Below are positions 1-8,030 of a DNA stretch of 35,612 nt, piece after piece (within the stretch, counting starts at the first letter, position 1; the number at the start of each line of letters is the position of its first letter). The notes beneath the pieces were generated by a model that saw nothing but the letters and a program-made list of their open reading frames with translations, searched no databases and was not told the DNA's origin. The position numbers were made by a program, and so were the translations under genes. Source of the stretch: Prosthecobacter fusiformis (GTDB taxonomy: Bacteria; Verrucomicrobiota; Verrucomicrobiia; Verrucomicrobiales; Verrucomicrobiaceae); the NCBI RefSeq assembly GCF_004364345.1, contig NZ_SOCA01000018.1, positions 1-35,612 on the forward strand, read 5' to 3'.

Positions 1-441
1 GGGGCTGGTGGGGTGCAGATCTGCACGGACGCTGCCACGGGCAGGGCGTGAGACGGGGGAGGAAGAGGGGGCGGGGGCGCGGGCGGGGCGCTGGGGGAGG
101 GGCGGCGGGGTGTCGGGCTGCTGGGCTTTTTTAGCCTGCTCTTTCATTTGCTCGAAGACGTCGCGCACGGTGGACCAGGGGTCGGGGTGGACGGGGGGCG
201 GGGCCTGGGGGTTGGGACGCTGAGGGCGCTGGGGACGGTTGGGCTGCTGGGACTGCTCCACCTGTTTGCGCCAGGCTTCTTCGCGGGCGGCGCGTTCTTC
301 CGGGGTGGGGGAGGGGGTGCTGTCGCGGTTTTTTTCGGCGCTGCTTTGTTTGAGCAGGCCCCAGACCCACTGGATAAAGCCGGCGCCCATGGCGATGACG
401 ATGATGATGATCTGAATGGGATCAATCTCGGCGAGGATCAT
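1..441 (-). CDS. Single-TM proline-rich protein, truncated by window edge
   Basis: The reading frame opens with ATG at 441 and runs without a stop to base 1, so the C-terminus lies outside the window. Residues about 7-32 are a hydrophobic stretch (IQIIIIVIAMGAGFIQWVWG) that looks like one N-terminal membrane anchor. A charged region follows (residues about 45-65, rich in E, R and Q), then a long proline/glutamine-rich tail with SH3-ligand-like PxPQ runs, which is probably disordered. The start lies 14 bases after the stop of the DUF1460-like gene, so the two are probably co-transcribed. I do not recognise a family. The fold suggests a membrane-tethered cytoplasmic or periplasmic tail; no function is assigned. 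The opposite strand is also open here but only as low-complexity shadow. Confidence 0.6.
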   Translation of the reverse strand, partial: MILAEIDPIQIIIIVIAMGAGFIQWVWGLLKQSSAEKNRDSTPSPTPEERAAREEAWRKQVEQSQQPNRPQRPQRPNPQAPPPVHPDPWSTVRDVFEQMKEQAKKAQQPDTPPPLPQRPARAPAPSSSPVSRPARGSVRADLHPTSP

Positions 442-455
442 GGGGCAGTGTGGCA

Positions 456-1340
456 TCATTCAAGGGGGCGCGCTACTACGATTCCGGCATGGCTTTCGAA
501 GCTGGCGAGGTAGGCGGAGAGGGATTTATCCACCAAGACGCGTTTGTGGGTGTAGGAGGCGTGCATGAAGTGGAGGACGCCATCGGCGCTGCGGACGGCG
601 AGGCCGACGTGGCTGCAATAGACGTGGGGCTTGTGGGTGACGATGCCAATGATGTCGCCATTTTGGAGGCGGGGCTCGATGGCGCGGACGGCGGTTTTGG
701 GGAGGTAATGGAAGGGCTGGCGCTGGAGGCGGGCTTCGATCTCGGCCATGCCTGGGCGGAGGTCGGGGTTGTGTTTGAGGTAGCGGTAGCTTTTCCAGAG
801 GACGGTCATTTCATCGATGCGGCGGCCTTCGAGGGGGACGGTGGGGCCGAGGCTGGCAGTGATGTTTTTGAGGTGGCCTCGTTTTTGGTTGTCGGTGAAC
901 CATTCGTCCAGGTAGTGGATGCGGTCGAGGTAGCTGCCGTGGCAGGTGCCGCTGCGGTAGCGGGTGATTTCGATCTGGTGGAGGAGGTCGGCAGGGGTGT
1001 AACGGTCTTTTTTGATGGCGAGCATGCGGGCGATGCCGAGGGCGATCTCGAAAAAGGTCCAGCAGTCCTGGCCGTCGAAGTTGGCGGAGGGGGATTCGAT
1101 GTGGTCGTGGATCTCCAGGGTGTAGCCAACGTAGGGGGTGCCCTCCATGGCGAGGGCGGCGCGGGTGATGCGCTGGCCGATAGGGAGGCTGCGCCAGTCT
1201 TCACGGAGGGCGCGGTCGATGAGGCGGTGGAATTTTTTTTCGCCAATGAAGGTGAGGTTTTGCGGGAGGTGCTGGCCAGCGGGGAGGAGGCCGGGCAGGG
1301 AGCAGGTGGCGAGGGTGTGGAGGAGGGTGCGGCGGGTCAT
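456..1340 (-). CDS. DUF1460-like exported NlpC/P60-fold protein
   Basis: A 294-residue protein. The N-terminus has a twin-arginine-like start (TRRTLLH) followed by a hydrophobic stretch, so export is likely. The sequence around residue 93 (NFDGQDCWTFFEIALG) matches the Cys-containing motif of DUF1460 proteins, and YCSHVGLAV near residue 244 supplies the expected histidine. Known DUF1460 structures resemble NlpC/P60 cysteine peptidases or cell-wall amidases, so C93 and H244 are the probable catalytic pair. The substrate is inferred to be peptidoglycan peptide or amide bonds. It is followed after 14 bases by the truncated membrane-anchored protein. Family identification is from remembered motifs; exact specificity cannot be read. 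Confidence 0.75.
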   Translation of the reverse strand: MTRRTLLHTLATCSLPGLLPAGQHLPQNLTFIGEKKFHRLIDRALREDWRSLPIGQRITRAALAMEGTPYVGYTLEIHDHIESPSANFDGQDCWTFFEIALGIARMLAIKKDRYTPADLLHQIEITRYRSGTCHGSYLDRIHYLDEWFTDNQKRGHLKNITASLGPTVPLEGRRIDEMTVLWKSYRYLKHNPDLRPGMAEIEARLQRQPFHYLPKTAVRAIEPRLQNGDIIGIVTHKPHVYCSHVGLAVRSADGVLHFMHASYTHKRVLVDKSLSAYLASFESHAGIVVARPLE

Positions 1341-1667
1341 GGTGGCGAAGGTTGGATGCGGGGTTTATACTGTGATGGGTTTACCGCAGAGGAGGCGGAG
1401 GAGGCGGAGGAGGCGGAGGAGGCGGAGGAGGCGGAGGAGGCGGAGAATGGGGGATTTAGTGCGAGGGGCTTTTGGGGGGATGAGGGGGGTGGGATGGGAG
1501 GGTTTTTTTTTACAGGATTAACAGGATGGCAGGATTCACAGGATTTTTGGGAAGAGGATGGGGAATTTATAAACCACTGATGCTCAGGACTGGGGGGTGA
1601 ATCGAGTGTTGCGCAGGTGGGCGGCAGGAGCCAGACTGGACTGCTGGAAAACAACCACCCTTTTCAC
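1341..1667. other. Spacer between divergent genes, repeat-rich
   Basis: This 327-base spacer lies between the divergent DUF1460-like and aldose epimerase genes. It holds the nonamer array and, at 1512-1547, a degenerate ACAGGAT repeat (ACAGGATTA, ACAGGAT, GCAGGAT, ACAGGAT). A weaker relative of that second motif follows the TIM-barrel gene near 11291. Both promoters must lie here, but I cannot pick convincing -35/-10 boxes. Confidence 0.6.
1389..1445. repeat. Nonamer tandem array GAGGAGGCG
   Basis: About six perfect copies of a 9-base unit stand directly after CCGCAGAG, upstream of the DUF1460-like gene. Degenerate forms of the same CCGCAGAGG string start other spacers at 3631, 10077, 30044 and 31881. 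The unit is in frame-neutral multiples of three, so it opens false reading frames with E/A repeats. It looks like a slippage-prone microsatellite. Confidence 0.85.
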
Positions 1668-2774
1668 ATGTTACGCTGCGCCCTGTTCGCTGCTGCACTC
1701 GCCTTTATGAGTTTATCGCTGCCTGCTGCTGCTACTGTCACCACCCAGAGCTGGGGAAAGACGGCTGCGGGGGAGGATGTGGAGCTATTTACGCTGACGA
1801 ATGAGGGGGGAATGGAGGTGCGGGTGATGACGTATGGGGGCATCCTGGTTTCTGTAAAGGTGCCGGACAAGGCGGGGGCGATGGCGGATGTGGTGCTGGG
1901 GTTTGACACGCTGGAGCCCTACCTAGGGAAGCATCCGCACTTCGGCTGCATCACGGGCCGGTATGCGAACCGCATCGGCGGGGCGGAGTTCGAGATCGAC
2001 GGGGTGACGTATGAGGTGACGGCGAATTCGGGTAAAAACCACATTCACGGGGGGCGGGATGCGTTTGATAAGAAGGTGTGGCGCGGGGTGGTGCTGGAGG
2101 GCGGGGATGCGGTGGCGCTCACCTATACGAGTGCGGATGGTGAGGAGGGATTTCCCGGCAAGCTGGACTGTACGGTGACGTATCGCCTGACGAAGGAGAA
2201 TGAGCTGGCCATCGAATACCAAGCGGTGACGGATAAGCCGACAGTGGTGAATCTGACGAACCACAGTTACTTCAATCTGGCGGGGGAGGGGAGCGGGGAT
2301 GTGCTGGGGCATGAGCTGATGATCCCGGCGGAGACTTATACGGCGACGGATGATGCGCTGATCCCGACGGGGGAGATCGAGAGTGTGCTGGAGACGCCGC
2401 TGGATTTTACGGTGCCGCAGCTCATCGGCAGCCGCATCGGGGTGAACTTCAAGCCGCTGGTGCAGGGGAAGGGGTATGACCACAACTATGTGCTGGAGGG
2501 TGCGGGCCTGAAGCTGGCGGCGCGGGTGCGGGAGCCTGCCAGCGGGCGGGTGATGGAGGTGCGGACGACGGACCCTGCTGTGCAGCTTTATACGGGGAAT
2601 CACCTGAAGGCCGTGATGGGCAAGGGTGGCCACGTTTATGAGTCCCGCCATGGATTCTGCCTGGAGACGCAAAAGTATCCGGACAGCCCGAATAAGCCAC
2701 AGTTTCCCTCCGCCGTGGTGCGGCCTGGGGAGCCTTACGTGCATACGACGATCTTTAAATTTTCTGCTGAGTGA
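1668..2774 (+). CDS. Secreted aldose 1-epimerase (galactose mutarotase)
   Basis: Interconverts alpha and beta anomers of aldoses such as galactose or glucose. I chose ATG 1668 because it gives a clean signal peptide (MLRCALFAAALAFMSLSLPAAA) and a 368-residue protein; the frame is open 17 codons further upstream but without a sensible start. The family's catalytic residues are visible: H125 in NHIHGG, H199 in NHSYFN, and the general base E333 in LETQKYPDSPN. The export signal places it in the periplasm, which is common for mutarotases of polysaccharide-degrading bacteria. The stop codon overlaps the GTG start of the next gene. Which sugar is used cannot be told from the sequence. Confidence 0.93.
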   Translation: MLRCALFAAALAFMSLSLPAAATVTTQSWGKTAAGEDVELFTLTNEGGMEVRVMTYGGILVSVKVPDKAGAMADVVLGFDTLEPYLGKHPHFGCITGRYANRIGGAEFEIDGVTYEVTANSGKNHIHGGRDAFDKKVWRGVVLEGGDAVALTYTSADGEEGFPGKLDCTVTYRLTKENELAIEYQAVTDKPTVVNLTNHSYFNLAGEGSGDVLGHELMIPAETYTATDDALIPTGEIESVLETPLDFTVPQLIGSRIGVNFKPLVQGKGYDHNYVLEGAGLKLAARVREPASGRVMEVRTTDPAVQLYTGNHLKAVMGKGGHVYESRHGFCLETQKYPDSPNKPQFPSAVVRPGEPYVHTTIFKFSAE

Positions 2775-3592
2775 CTGCCCCTGTACCCCTTCCTTTGATC
2801 CCTGTTGATATTCCTCCGGCTTTTGTGCAGGAGCAGGATTTTGCCGCGCGCCAGTATAAGGGGCGGCGGGATAATCAGGAGGATTATTATGCGTTCGCGG
2901 ATGCGGCGGAGCTGACGGAGGCACCTTTGGAGACGCTGCTGCTGGTGGTGGGGGATGGGCTGGGGGCGCATGCGGGCGGCAGTGTGGCCAGCTACCTGGC
3001 GGTGAATGCCTTTGTGCGTGCTTTTCATGAGCACCCGGGGGATGCGAGCTGGCGGCTGCGGACGGCGCTGGATACGGCGAATGAGACGCTGGGCTACATC
3101 ACGGAGCGGATGCCTTCGGTGGCGCCGCCGATGGGGACGACGATGCTGTCTGTGCTGGTGAGCCGCAAGGAGGTGCAGTGGATCAGTGTGGGGGATTCCC
3201 CGCTGTTTTTATACCGGCGGGGAAATCTGACGCGGCTGAATGCGGACCATTCCCTGACGCCGATGCTGGATGCGCAGGTGAAGGCGGGTACGATGACGGA
3301 GGATGAGGCGGCGCATCACCCGGGGCGGCATACTTTACAGAGTGCGCTGATGGGGCAGCCGATGGCGCTGATCGATTTCGCGGCGGATCCGATCAAGCTG
3401 CTGCAGGATGACATCATCATCGCGGCGAGTGACGGGATTTTTACGCTGAGTGAAAAGGCGCTGGTGGAGTTGCTCCACTTCGGGAAGAACACGACGGCGG
3501 ATAAAATCGCGGATGCGATTATCTTTGCGATCCGGCGGATCAATTTCGACCGTCAGGACAATACGACGGTGGGGGTGGTGAAGGTGCCTTGA
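2771..3592 (+). CDS. PP2C-family protein serine/threonine phosphatase
   Basis: A 273-residue metal-dependent phosphatase. The GTG start at 2771 overlaps the epimerase TGA stop (GTGA), which indicates translational coupling; no ATG nearby would keep the N-terminal motif. PP2C motifs appear in order: D34-N-Q-E-D38, GDGLGAH from residue 61 (metal ligand D62), GTTMLSVLV, GDSPLFLYR, the aspartate of ASDGIF, and DNTTVGVV at the C-terminus. There is no membrane segment, so it is cytoplasmic, and it probably opposes Ser/Thr kinases, as bacterial PP2C enzymes do. The family and fold are clear. No kinase or FHA partner sits beside it, so its target is unknown, and the pairing with a secreted sugar epimerase is unexpected. 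Confidence 0.9.
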   Translation: MTAPVPLPLIPVDIPPAFVQEQDFAARQYKGRRDNQEDYYAFADAAELTEAPLETLLLVVGDGLGAHAGGSVASYLAVNAFVRAFHEHPGDASWRLRTALDTANETLGYITERMPSVAPPMGTTMLSVLVSRKEVQWISVGDSPLFLYRRGNLTRLNADHSLTPMLDAQVKAGTMTEDEAAHHPGRHTLQSALMGQPMALIDFAADPIKLLQDDIIIAASDGIFTLSEKALVELLHFGKNTTADKIADAIIFAIRRINFDRQDNTTVGVVKVP

Positions 3593-3630
3593 GGAGGGGC
3601 GCTGGGGGGGTTATGCTGGGATCGATTTAA

Positions 3631-3749
3631 CCGCAGAGGGGCTGAGGGGCGGAGGATGCAGAGGCGGAGGGTGGGGGAGTTGAGAGGGTAGGAGGGCGGA
3701 GGGGGCTTCGAGGTGGCTTTCCGCTCAGGGACTGAGCGGGCTACTTTTT
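3631..3749. repeat. CCGCAGAGG-type repeat plus REP-like hairpin (family A)
   Basis: This spacer between convergent genes has a degenerate CCGCAGAGG tract (3631-3700) followed by one copy of the family A element. CCGCTCAG (3721-3728) pairs with CTGAGCGG (3732-3739), and CTAC follows at 3741-3744 and then T5. On the minus strand this reads GTAG plus hairpin. Further copies are at 10121-10317, 34481 and 34638. The hairpin plus T-run could also stop transcription from the PP2C gene. Confidence 0.75.
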
Positions 3750-3771
3750 GGGGACTGAGCGGGACTTTTGG

Positions 3772-4416
3772 TTAGGCTTGGGGGACTTTTTTGCCGGTTT
3801 TTTTGGGGGTGGTGATGAAGGCTTCTTGGAGGTAAACGGGTTCCAGGGGGAGGCGGGTGAGGGGGGGGATGTCCTGAGGGGGGAGGGCGGCGGCGATGCG
3901 GGCGAGGGCGTGGGCATCGGGCGGGACGAGGGTGACTTGGGGGAGGGAGAGGGGGACTTTGCTATCGAAGCTGTACCATGGGCCGCCGGTGGTGGTGAGG
4001 GTGAGGGCGGTTTCGGCATCGATGATCTGGATGGGGCCTAACGAATGATGCGTCACGGCGGCGGTGTAGTACATGCCGCGCCGGGCATCGCCGAGGATGT
4101 GATAGGTATCCACGGGGGCGGTGGCGATGGAGGGCCAGCCGATGAGGGGCCAGCCGCGCGATAGGGCGATGCCCTGGGCGGCGGCGATGGCGATGCGGAC
4201 GCCGGTGTAGGAGCCGGGGCCGGTGCCGATGACGATGAGGGCGGGCTCTGCGCCGATGGCATCGAGCGCCTGGCTGAGGGGGGGGAAGACTTGGGCGTTG
4301 TGGGAGCGCTCGGCAGTGAAGGCGGCTTCAAAGAGGAGGGTGCCATCCCGCAGGACTGCGATGACTCCACGGGTGGAGGAGAGGTCGAGGGCGAGGACGG
4401 TGCGGGGGTGGCTCAT
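3772..4416 (-). CDS. tsaB: tRNA threonylcarbamoyladenosine protein TsaB
   Basis: TsaB is the inactive ASKHA-fold partner of TsaD in making t6A at tRNA position 37 for ANN codons. The N-terminus (RTVLALDLSSTRGVIAV) and the GTGPGSYTGVRIAIAAAQGIA segment are typical TsaB signatures. I chose ATG 4416, giving 214 residues, which fits the family, rather than the longer open frame. This start overlaps the TGA of tsaE as ATGA, so the two are translationally coupled, and TsaB-TsaE-TsaD act as one complex. The C-terminus is lysine-rich. tsaD is not in the window. Confidence 0.9.
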   Translation of the reverse strand: MSHPRTVLALDLSSTRGVIAVLRDGTLLFEAAFTAERSHNAQVFPPLSQALDAIGAEPALIVIGTGPGSYTGVRIAIAAAQGIALSRGWPLIGWPSIATAPVDTYHILGDARRGMYYTAAVTHHSLGPIQIIDAETALTLTTTGGPWYSFDSKVPLSLPQVTLVPPDAHALARIAAALPPQDIPPLTRLPLEPVYLQEAFITTPKKTGKKVPQA

Positions 4417-4844
4417 GATGCGGTGAGGGGGCCTTCCATCACCTGCCGGACGCCGGTGGGCAAGCTTGTGAATTGAAACCAGCGGGTGTGCGGCGGCAGG
4501 AGGTCGGGAAAGAGGTCTGCCCATTCGACGATGACGATGCCGGGTTCATCCAGGATGTCATCCCAGCCGACGCTGAGGACCTGCTGGGGGCTGTCCATGC
4601 GGTAGAGGTCGAAGTGGAAGATGGGGATGCGGCCGTCCAGGTATTCATGGACGAGGGTGAAGGTGGGGCTGGTGACGGCGGCGGTGGAGCCGAGGCCGCT
4701 GACGATGCCTTTGGTGACCTGGGTTTTGCCTGCGCCGAGGTGGCCGCAGAGGGCGATGATGCTGCCGGGGGCGAGGGTCTGCGCCAGTTCGCGGCCCCAT
4801 TCCAGGGTGGCTTCAGGGGTGTGCAGGAGGACGGGGGCGGGCAT
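4413..4844 (-). CDS. tsaE: tRNA threonylcarbamoyladenosine ATPase TsaE
   Basis: A 143-residue P-loop ATPase that drives turnover of the TsaB/TsaD t6A synthase complex. The Walker A motif is GHLGAGKT near residues 34-41; SPTFTLVHEY, FHFDLYR and the IVEWADLF stretch are all typical of the family. Length is normal. Its stop overlaps the tsaB start by four bases. Upstream, toward thiL, lies a 200-base spacer of repeats, so it may be expressed separately from the sppA-thiL genes despite the common direction. Confidence 0.93.
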   Translation of the reverse strand: MPAPVLLHTPEATLEWGRELAQTLAPGSIIALCGHLGAGKTQVTKGIVSGLGSTAAVTSPTFTLVHEYLDGRIPIFHFDLYRMDSPQQVLSVGWDDILDEPGIVIVEWADLFPDLLPPHTRWFQFTSLPTGVRQVMEGPLTAS

Positions 4845-4860
4845 GATGGATGCTTGGTGG

Positions 4861-5039
4861 AGGGAGGCGGGAAGCGGGAGGCGGGAGGCGGGAGGCGGGA
4901 GGCGGGAGGCGGGAGCAAAAGTCGGACGCGGCGCAGCGCGTCCCTACCAGGGGGATGGGTCAAGTTGGACGCGGGAAGTGGGAAGCGGGAAGTCGGGAGC
5001 AAAAGTCGGACGCGGCGCAGCGCGTCCCTACCAGGGGGG
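4861..5039. repeat. GGGAGGC array and paired REP-like hairpins (family F)
   Basis: The spacer between thiL and tsaE contains a run of about six GGGAGGC heptamers (4870-4915), then a direct repeat of about 46 bases at 4910-4955 and 4994-5039. Each copy has the stem GGACGCG / CGCGTCC (4924-4930 with 4937-4943; 5008-5014 with 5021-5027) around the loop GCGCAG, immediately followed by CTAC. On the minus strand each reads GTAG plus a GC-rich hairpin, as in REP elements. The hairpins may also act as a terminator for thiL. Confidence 0.8.
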
Positions 5040-5044
5040 ATGGG

Positions 5045-5926
5045 CTAACGAAAGTGCTCCCATCCGCCGGGGGTGGCAAGGGGGGCTGCGTGCTTTTCCA
5101 CGAGGGTGCCGATGCGGGTGAGGGGCAGTTTAGGAAAGGCGGTGTGCCAGGCGGCGAGCTGCTTGCGGGGGGTGCGTGCGGAGATGGCGAGGAGGAGCTC
5201 GTAGTCTTCGCCATCGCCCCAGGCCTGTTCCGGGGTGCAGCCGGGGCTGCGGGGGAGGGATGGCAGGTCCACGCTGAAGCCGAGGCCGCTGGCGGCGGCG
5301 AGGCGGGGCAGGTCTTTGGCCAGGCCATCGCTGATGTCCATCATGGCGTGTACGGGAAGGTGGCGGCTGATCCAGTGCGCCTCCTGCATGCGGGGGTGAA
5401 AGCGCAGGTGCCTGCCGCGGATGGAGCCGCCGAGCCGCCCGGTGACGTACAGGGCATCGCCTGCGCGGGCGCGGTTTCTGGAAACCCACTTTTGGTTAGG
5501 CGCGGTGCCGGTCATGCTGACGGTGAGGATGAGCTGGCTGCCGGTGGAGGTCTCCCCGCCGACGATGTTGACGCCGAAGGATTCCGCCATGGCGCGCAGG
5601 CCGGCATAGACCTCCAGCACTCTTTTAACCGCGGTCTGCGGCGGGGCGATGAGCGTGATGAGGGCATGGCGCGGGGTGGCGGCCATGGCGGCGAAATCGC
5701 TAATGACGCGGGCCATGGCCTTGCGCCCGACGAGCCTGCCGGGGGTGTCTGGGGTGAAGTGTACGCCTTCCACCACGGTATCCGTTTTCAGCAGCAGGAG
5801 GTCCCGGCTGCCTTTCACCACGGCGCAGTCATCGCCAGGACCGGCGATGACGCTGGCATCCTGCTTCAACCCGCGAACGAGACGCCGGATGAGCTCGTCT
5901 TCACCGATGTCTGCCAGGGTTTCCAT
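5045..5926 (-). CDS. thiL: Thiamine-monophosphate kinase
   Basis: ThiL phosphorylates thiamine monophosphate with ATP to give thiamine diphosphate, the last step of cofactor synthesis, in the cytoplasm. The sequence shows the GEDELIRRL start, GPGDDCAVV, TDTVVEGVHF, the NIVGGETS segment, MDISDGLAKDL and WGDGEDYELL, all standard ThiL/AIR-synthase-fold motifs for Mg-ATP binding. I chose ATG 5926 (293 residues); a GTG directly before it adds one residue. The ATG overlaps the TGA of the upstream protease gene by one base (TGATG), showing coupling. No thiamine riboswitch is visible. Confidence 0.93.
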   Translation of the reverse strand: METLADIGEDELIRRLVRGLKQDASVIAGPGDDCAVVKGSRDLLLLKTDTVVEGVHFTPDTPGRLVGRKAMARVISDFAAMAATPRHALITLIAPPQTAVKRVLEVYAGLRAMAESFGVNIVGGETSTGSQLILTVSMTGTAPNQKWVSRNRARAGDALYVTGRLGGSIRGRHLRFHPRMQEAHWISRHLPVHAMMDISDGLAKDLPRLAAASGLGFSVDLPSLPRSPGCTPEQAWGDGEDYELLLAISARTPRKQLAAWHTAFPKLPLTRIGTLVEKHAAPLATPGGWEHFR

Positions 5927-6786
5927 CACTTCATGTCGGGAAAGAGCAGCATCAGGGCGATGCTGGTGCCATTAAAAAAACCATGCATGAGCATGGGGAC
6001 GGCGAGGCTGCCGGTGCGCTCATAAGCGGCGCAAAAGATGAGCGCGAGGAGCGCCAGGGGGATGAGGCTGCCCATGTGAAAGTGGACGACGGCAAAGAGC
6101 AGGGCGGAGCAGAGGGCGGCAAAGAAGCTGTCCGTGAAACGTTTGATGACGCCATAGATGAAGCCACGAAAGATGGTCTCCTCCACAATGGGGGCGATGA
6201 CGACGGCGGCGATGACAAGGAGGGTCTTGGCCAGGGGATCATGGGAGCGGCGGAAGGCCTCCACGGAATCCTGCTGGCCCAGGTTTGGCCAAAATTCCTG
6301 CATCCAGACATTGATGCCTGCGGAGGCTCCCATGACGAGAAAGAAGGTGGGGAGCATGAAGACGAGGGCGGTGCCGACGATCTGCGCGGGCCGGAGCTGG
6401 GTGAGGCCGAAGATTTCCACGGGGTTCAGGTTCCGCAGGCCGCGCAGGTAAAAGAGCAGCACGGCACAGATCATGAGCTGGACCATGATGTTTAAAAACA
6501 TGGAGCCGGCGCTGAGTTCCACGATGGACTCGGCTGCCTCCGCTGCGGGGGCATCTGCACTGCCGGGCACGGCCTGCTGGAGGCCGCCGAGGAGGAGGAT
6601 GGAGATGGCGGCCACGACAATGGCATCCATGCTCAAGTAAGGGCGGGCATCCACACGGCCGCTCCAGTTCCAGCCGCTTTCCGGGCGTGTCTGGCGCACC
6701 CATTTGTAAGCGGCGATGCCGATCAAAAGGGCCAGCCAGACCAGGAGGGTGATATCGCGCAGTACTCCGGCAGTGGGGGCATCCAT
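5926..6786 (-). CDS. CPBP-family intramembrane metalloprotease
   Basis: A 286-residue membrane protein with roughly seven to eight hydrophobic segments. The three CPBP (Abi/CAAX-protease-like) motifs are intact: E202-E203-x3-R207 in EETIFRGFIYG, F231-x3-H235 in FAVVHFH, and H268-x3-N272 in HGFFN. Members of this family include prenyl-protein peptidases, but in bacteria the substrate is mostly unknown. It starts 39 bases after the sppA stop and its own stop overlaps thiL, so sppA-CPBP-thiL form an operon that puts two membrane proteases together. There is a small insertion of acidic and alanine-rich residues near 78-90. Confidence 0.88.
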   Translation of the reverse strand: MDAPTAGVLRDITLLVWLALLIGIAAYKWVRQTRPESGWNWSGRVDARPYLSMDAIVVAAISILLLGGLQQAVPGSADAPAAEAAESIVELSAGSMFLNIMVQLMICAVLLFYLRGLRNLNPVEIFGLTQLRPAQIVGTALVFMLPTFFLVMGASAGINVWMQEFWPNLGQQDSVEAFRRSHDPLAKTLLVIAAVVIAPIVEETIFRGFIYGVIKRFTDSFFAALCSALLFAVVHFHMGSLIPLALLALIFCAAYERTGSLAVPMLMHGFFNGTSIALMLLFPDMK

Positions 6787-6825
6787 GGGAAAGGGAGAGA
6801 AACGGGGAGTCGCCTGGGGGCAGGA

Positions 6826-7842
6826 TCAGTGCAGGAAGGAGCCGGGCAGGTAGTACATCATGCCGGGTTGCAGCTTTGGCAGCATGGCTCCGGTGAGGTC
6901 CAACTCCATCTTGGCGGGCGGGGTGGCTTTGGCGGAGGCCAGGCCCAGGGCGGTGAAGAGATTGGGCACGGACTGGTATTTCACCACGGTGGCATCGGGC
7001 GCGGCACCGAGCTCGCGGGCCAGGGCGTAGGCGTCTTCGATGTAGCCGATCTGGTCCACCAATTTGGCCTCCAGGGCCTGCCTGCCGGTGACGACGCGGC
7101 CATCGGCAACGGTGTTTCTCAGCACGTCTTTGGGGACGTTGCGGGCCTCCGAGACGATGCCGAGGAAGCGGTCATACATGGTGTCCACGAGGCCTTGGAC
7201 ATAGGCTTTTTCATCCTCACGCATGGGGCGGGAGCCGCTGAGGGTGTCCTTGAAGGCACCGCTGGTGAAGGTCTGTGAGCTGAGGCCGACCTTGCCGTAG
7301 AGCTCATGGTAATTGGTGGAGGCCATGATGACGCCGATGCTGGCGGTGAGGGTGGTTTCGCTGGCGATGACTTTGGTGGCCCCGCAGGCGACGTAGTAAC
7401 CTCCGCTGGCGGCGACGGAGTCCATGTAAACAATGACGGGCTTTGCCTCGGCCGCTTTTTTCACGGCGGCATAGATGATGTCTGAGGCGGTGACCTCTCC
7501 GCCGGGGGAATTGACCCGCAGGACGATGGCCTTCACGCGGTCATCCGCGACGGCCTGCTCCAGGCTGTTTTTGAGGATGTCCACGCTGGGCAGGGCGCTC
7601 TGGAGAAAGCCGCCGGCCTCCATGGAACTGATGACGCCTTCGAGGTCCAGATGGACGATTTTTTCACTGGTGCCGGCGGTGCCTTCGACCTGGACTTTTT
7701 CGGTCATTTTTTCCTTGGGGGCGGCCATGCCGGGGATCTGGTCACCGACGAGGGCGACGAGTTGAACGACATTGAGGGAGACGCTGACGAGTAAAAACAC
7801 GGCGAGCGCTACGAGAAGACAGCCATAGACAGTTCGATTCAT
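6826..7842 (-). CDS. sppA: Signal peptide peptidase SppA (S49 family)
   Basis: Degrades cleaved signal peptides in the membrane using a Ser-Lys dyad. ATG 7842 gives 338 residues with an N-terminal anchor (residues 7-34). The nucleophile is S146 in DSVAASGGYY and the general base is K198 in GAFKDTLSGSRPM; their spacing equals that of the single-domain Bacillus SppA (S147/K199). NSPGG and ASIGVI are further family motifs. It is the short form, about half the size of the E. coli enzyme. It heads the operon with the CPBP protease and thiL, and is divergent from the delta-60 gene across a 188-base spacer. Confidence 0.93.
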   Translation of the reverse strand: MNRTVYGCLLVALAVFLLVSVSLNVVQLVALVGDQIPGMAAPKEKMTEKVQVEGTAGTSEKIVHLDLEGVISSMEAGGFLQSALPSVDILKNSLEQAVADDRVKAIVLRVNSPGGEVTASDIIYAAVKKAAEAKPVIVYMDSVAASGGYYVACGATKVIASETTLTASIGVIMASTNYHELYGKVGLSSQTFTSGAFKDTLSGSRPMREDEKAYVQGLVDTMYDRFLGIVSEARNVPKDVLRNTVADGRVVTGRQALEAKLVDQIGYIEDAYALARELGAAPDATVVKYQSVPNLFTALGLASAKATPPAKMELDLTGAMLPKLQPGMMYYLPGSFLH

Positions 7843-8030
7843 GGGGAATCCTAGGCGGGACCGGAAGGCGGCGCAAAAGGAATGAGGGGAAGAATACGGG
7901 GGCTGGGGGTGGAGGGGATATGCCAGCAATTTAATTTTGCAGAGGCCCGTAACAATCAAAAATACATGTGCCTTCCAGCAGTGGATTGATAAGGGAATCT
8001 ATATTAGCGTGCTTAAGTCTCGCCACTGTC

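Noticed and set aside
450..1580. Long plus-strand frame opposite the DUF1460-like gene
   Set aside because: It is low-complexity (G, V, A, E) and runs through the nonamer array. The minus strand encodes recognisable motifs, so this is a GC-rich antisense shadow.
4850..6025. Plus-strand frame opposite thiL
   Set aside because: It begins in the GGGAGGC repeats and lacks any domain; thiL motifs on the other strand are intact.
5927..6825. Thiamine (TPP) riboswitch for thiL
   Set aside because: thiL overlaps the upstream protease gene, leaving no leader, and no TPP-aptamer core such as CUGAGA followed by a P4/P5 element is seen upstream.
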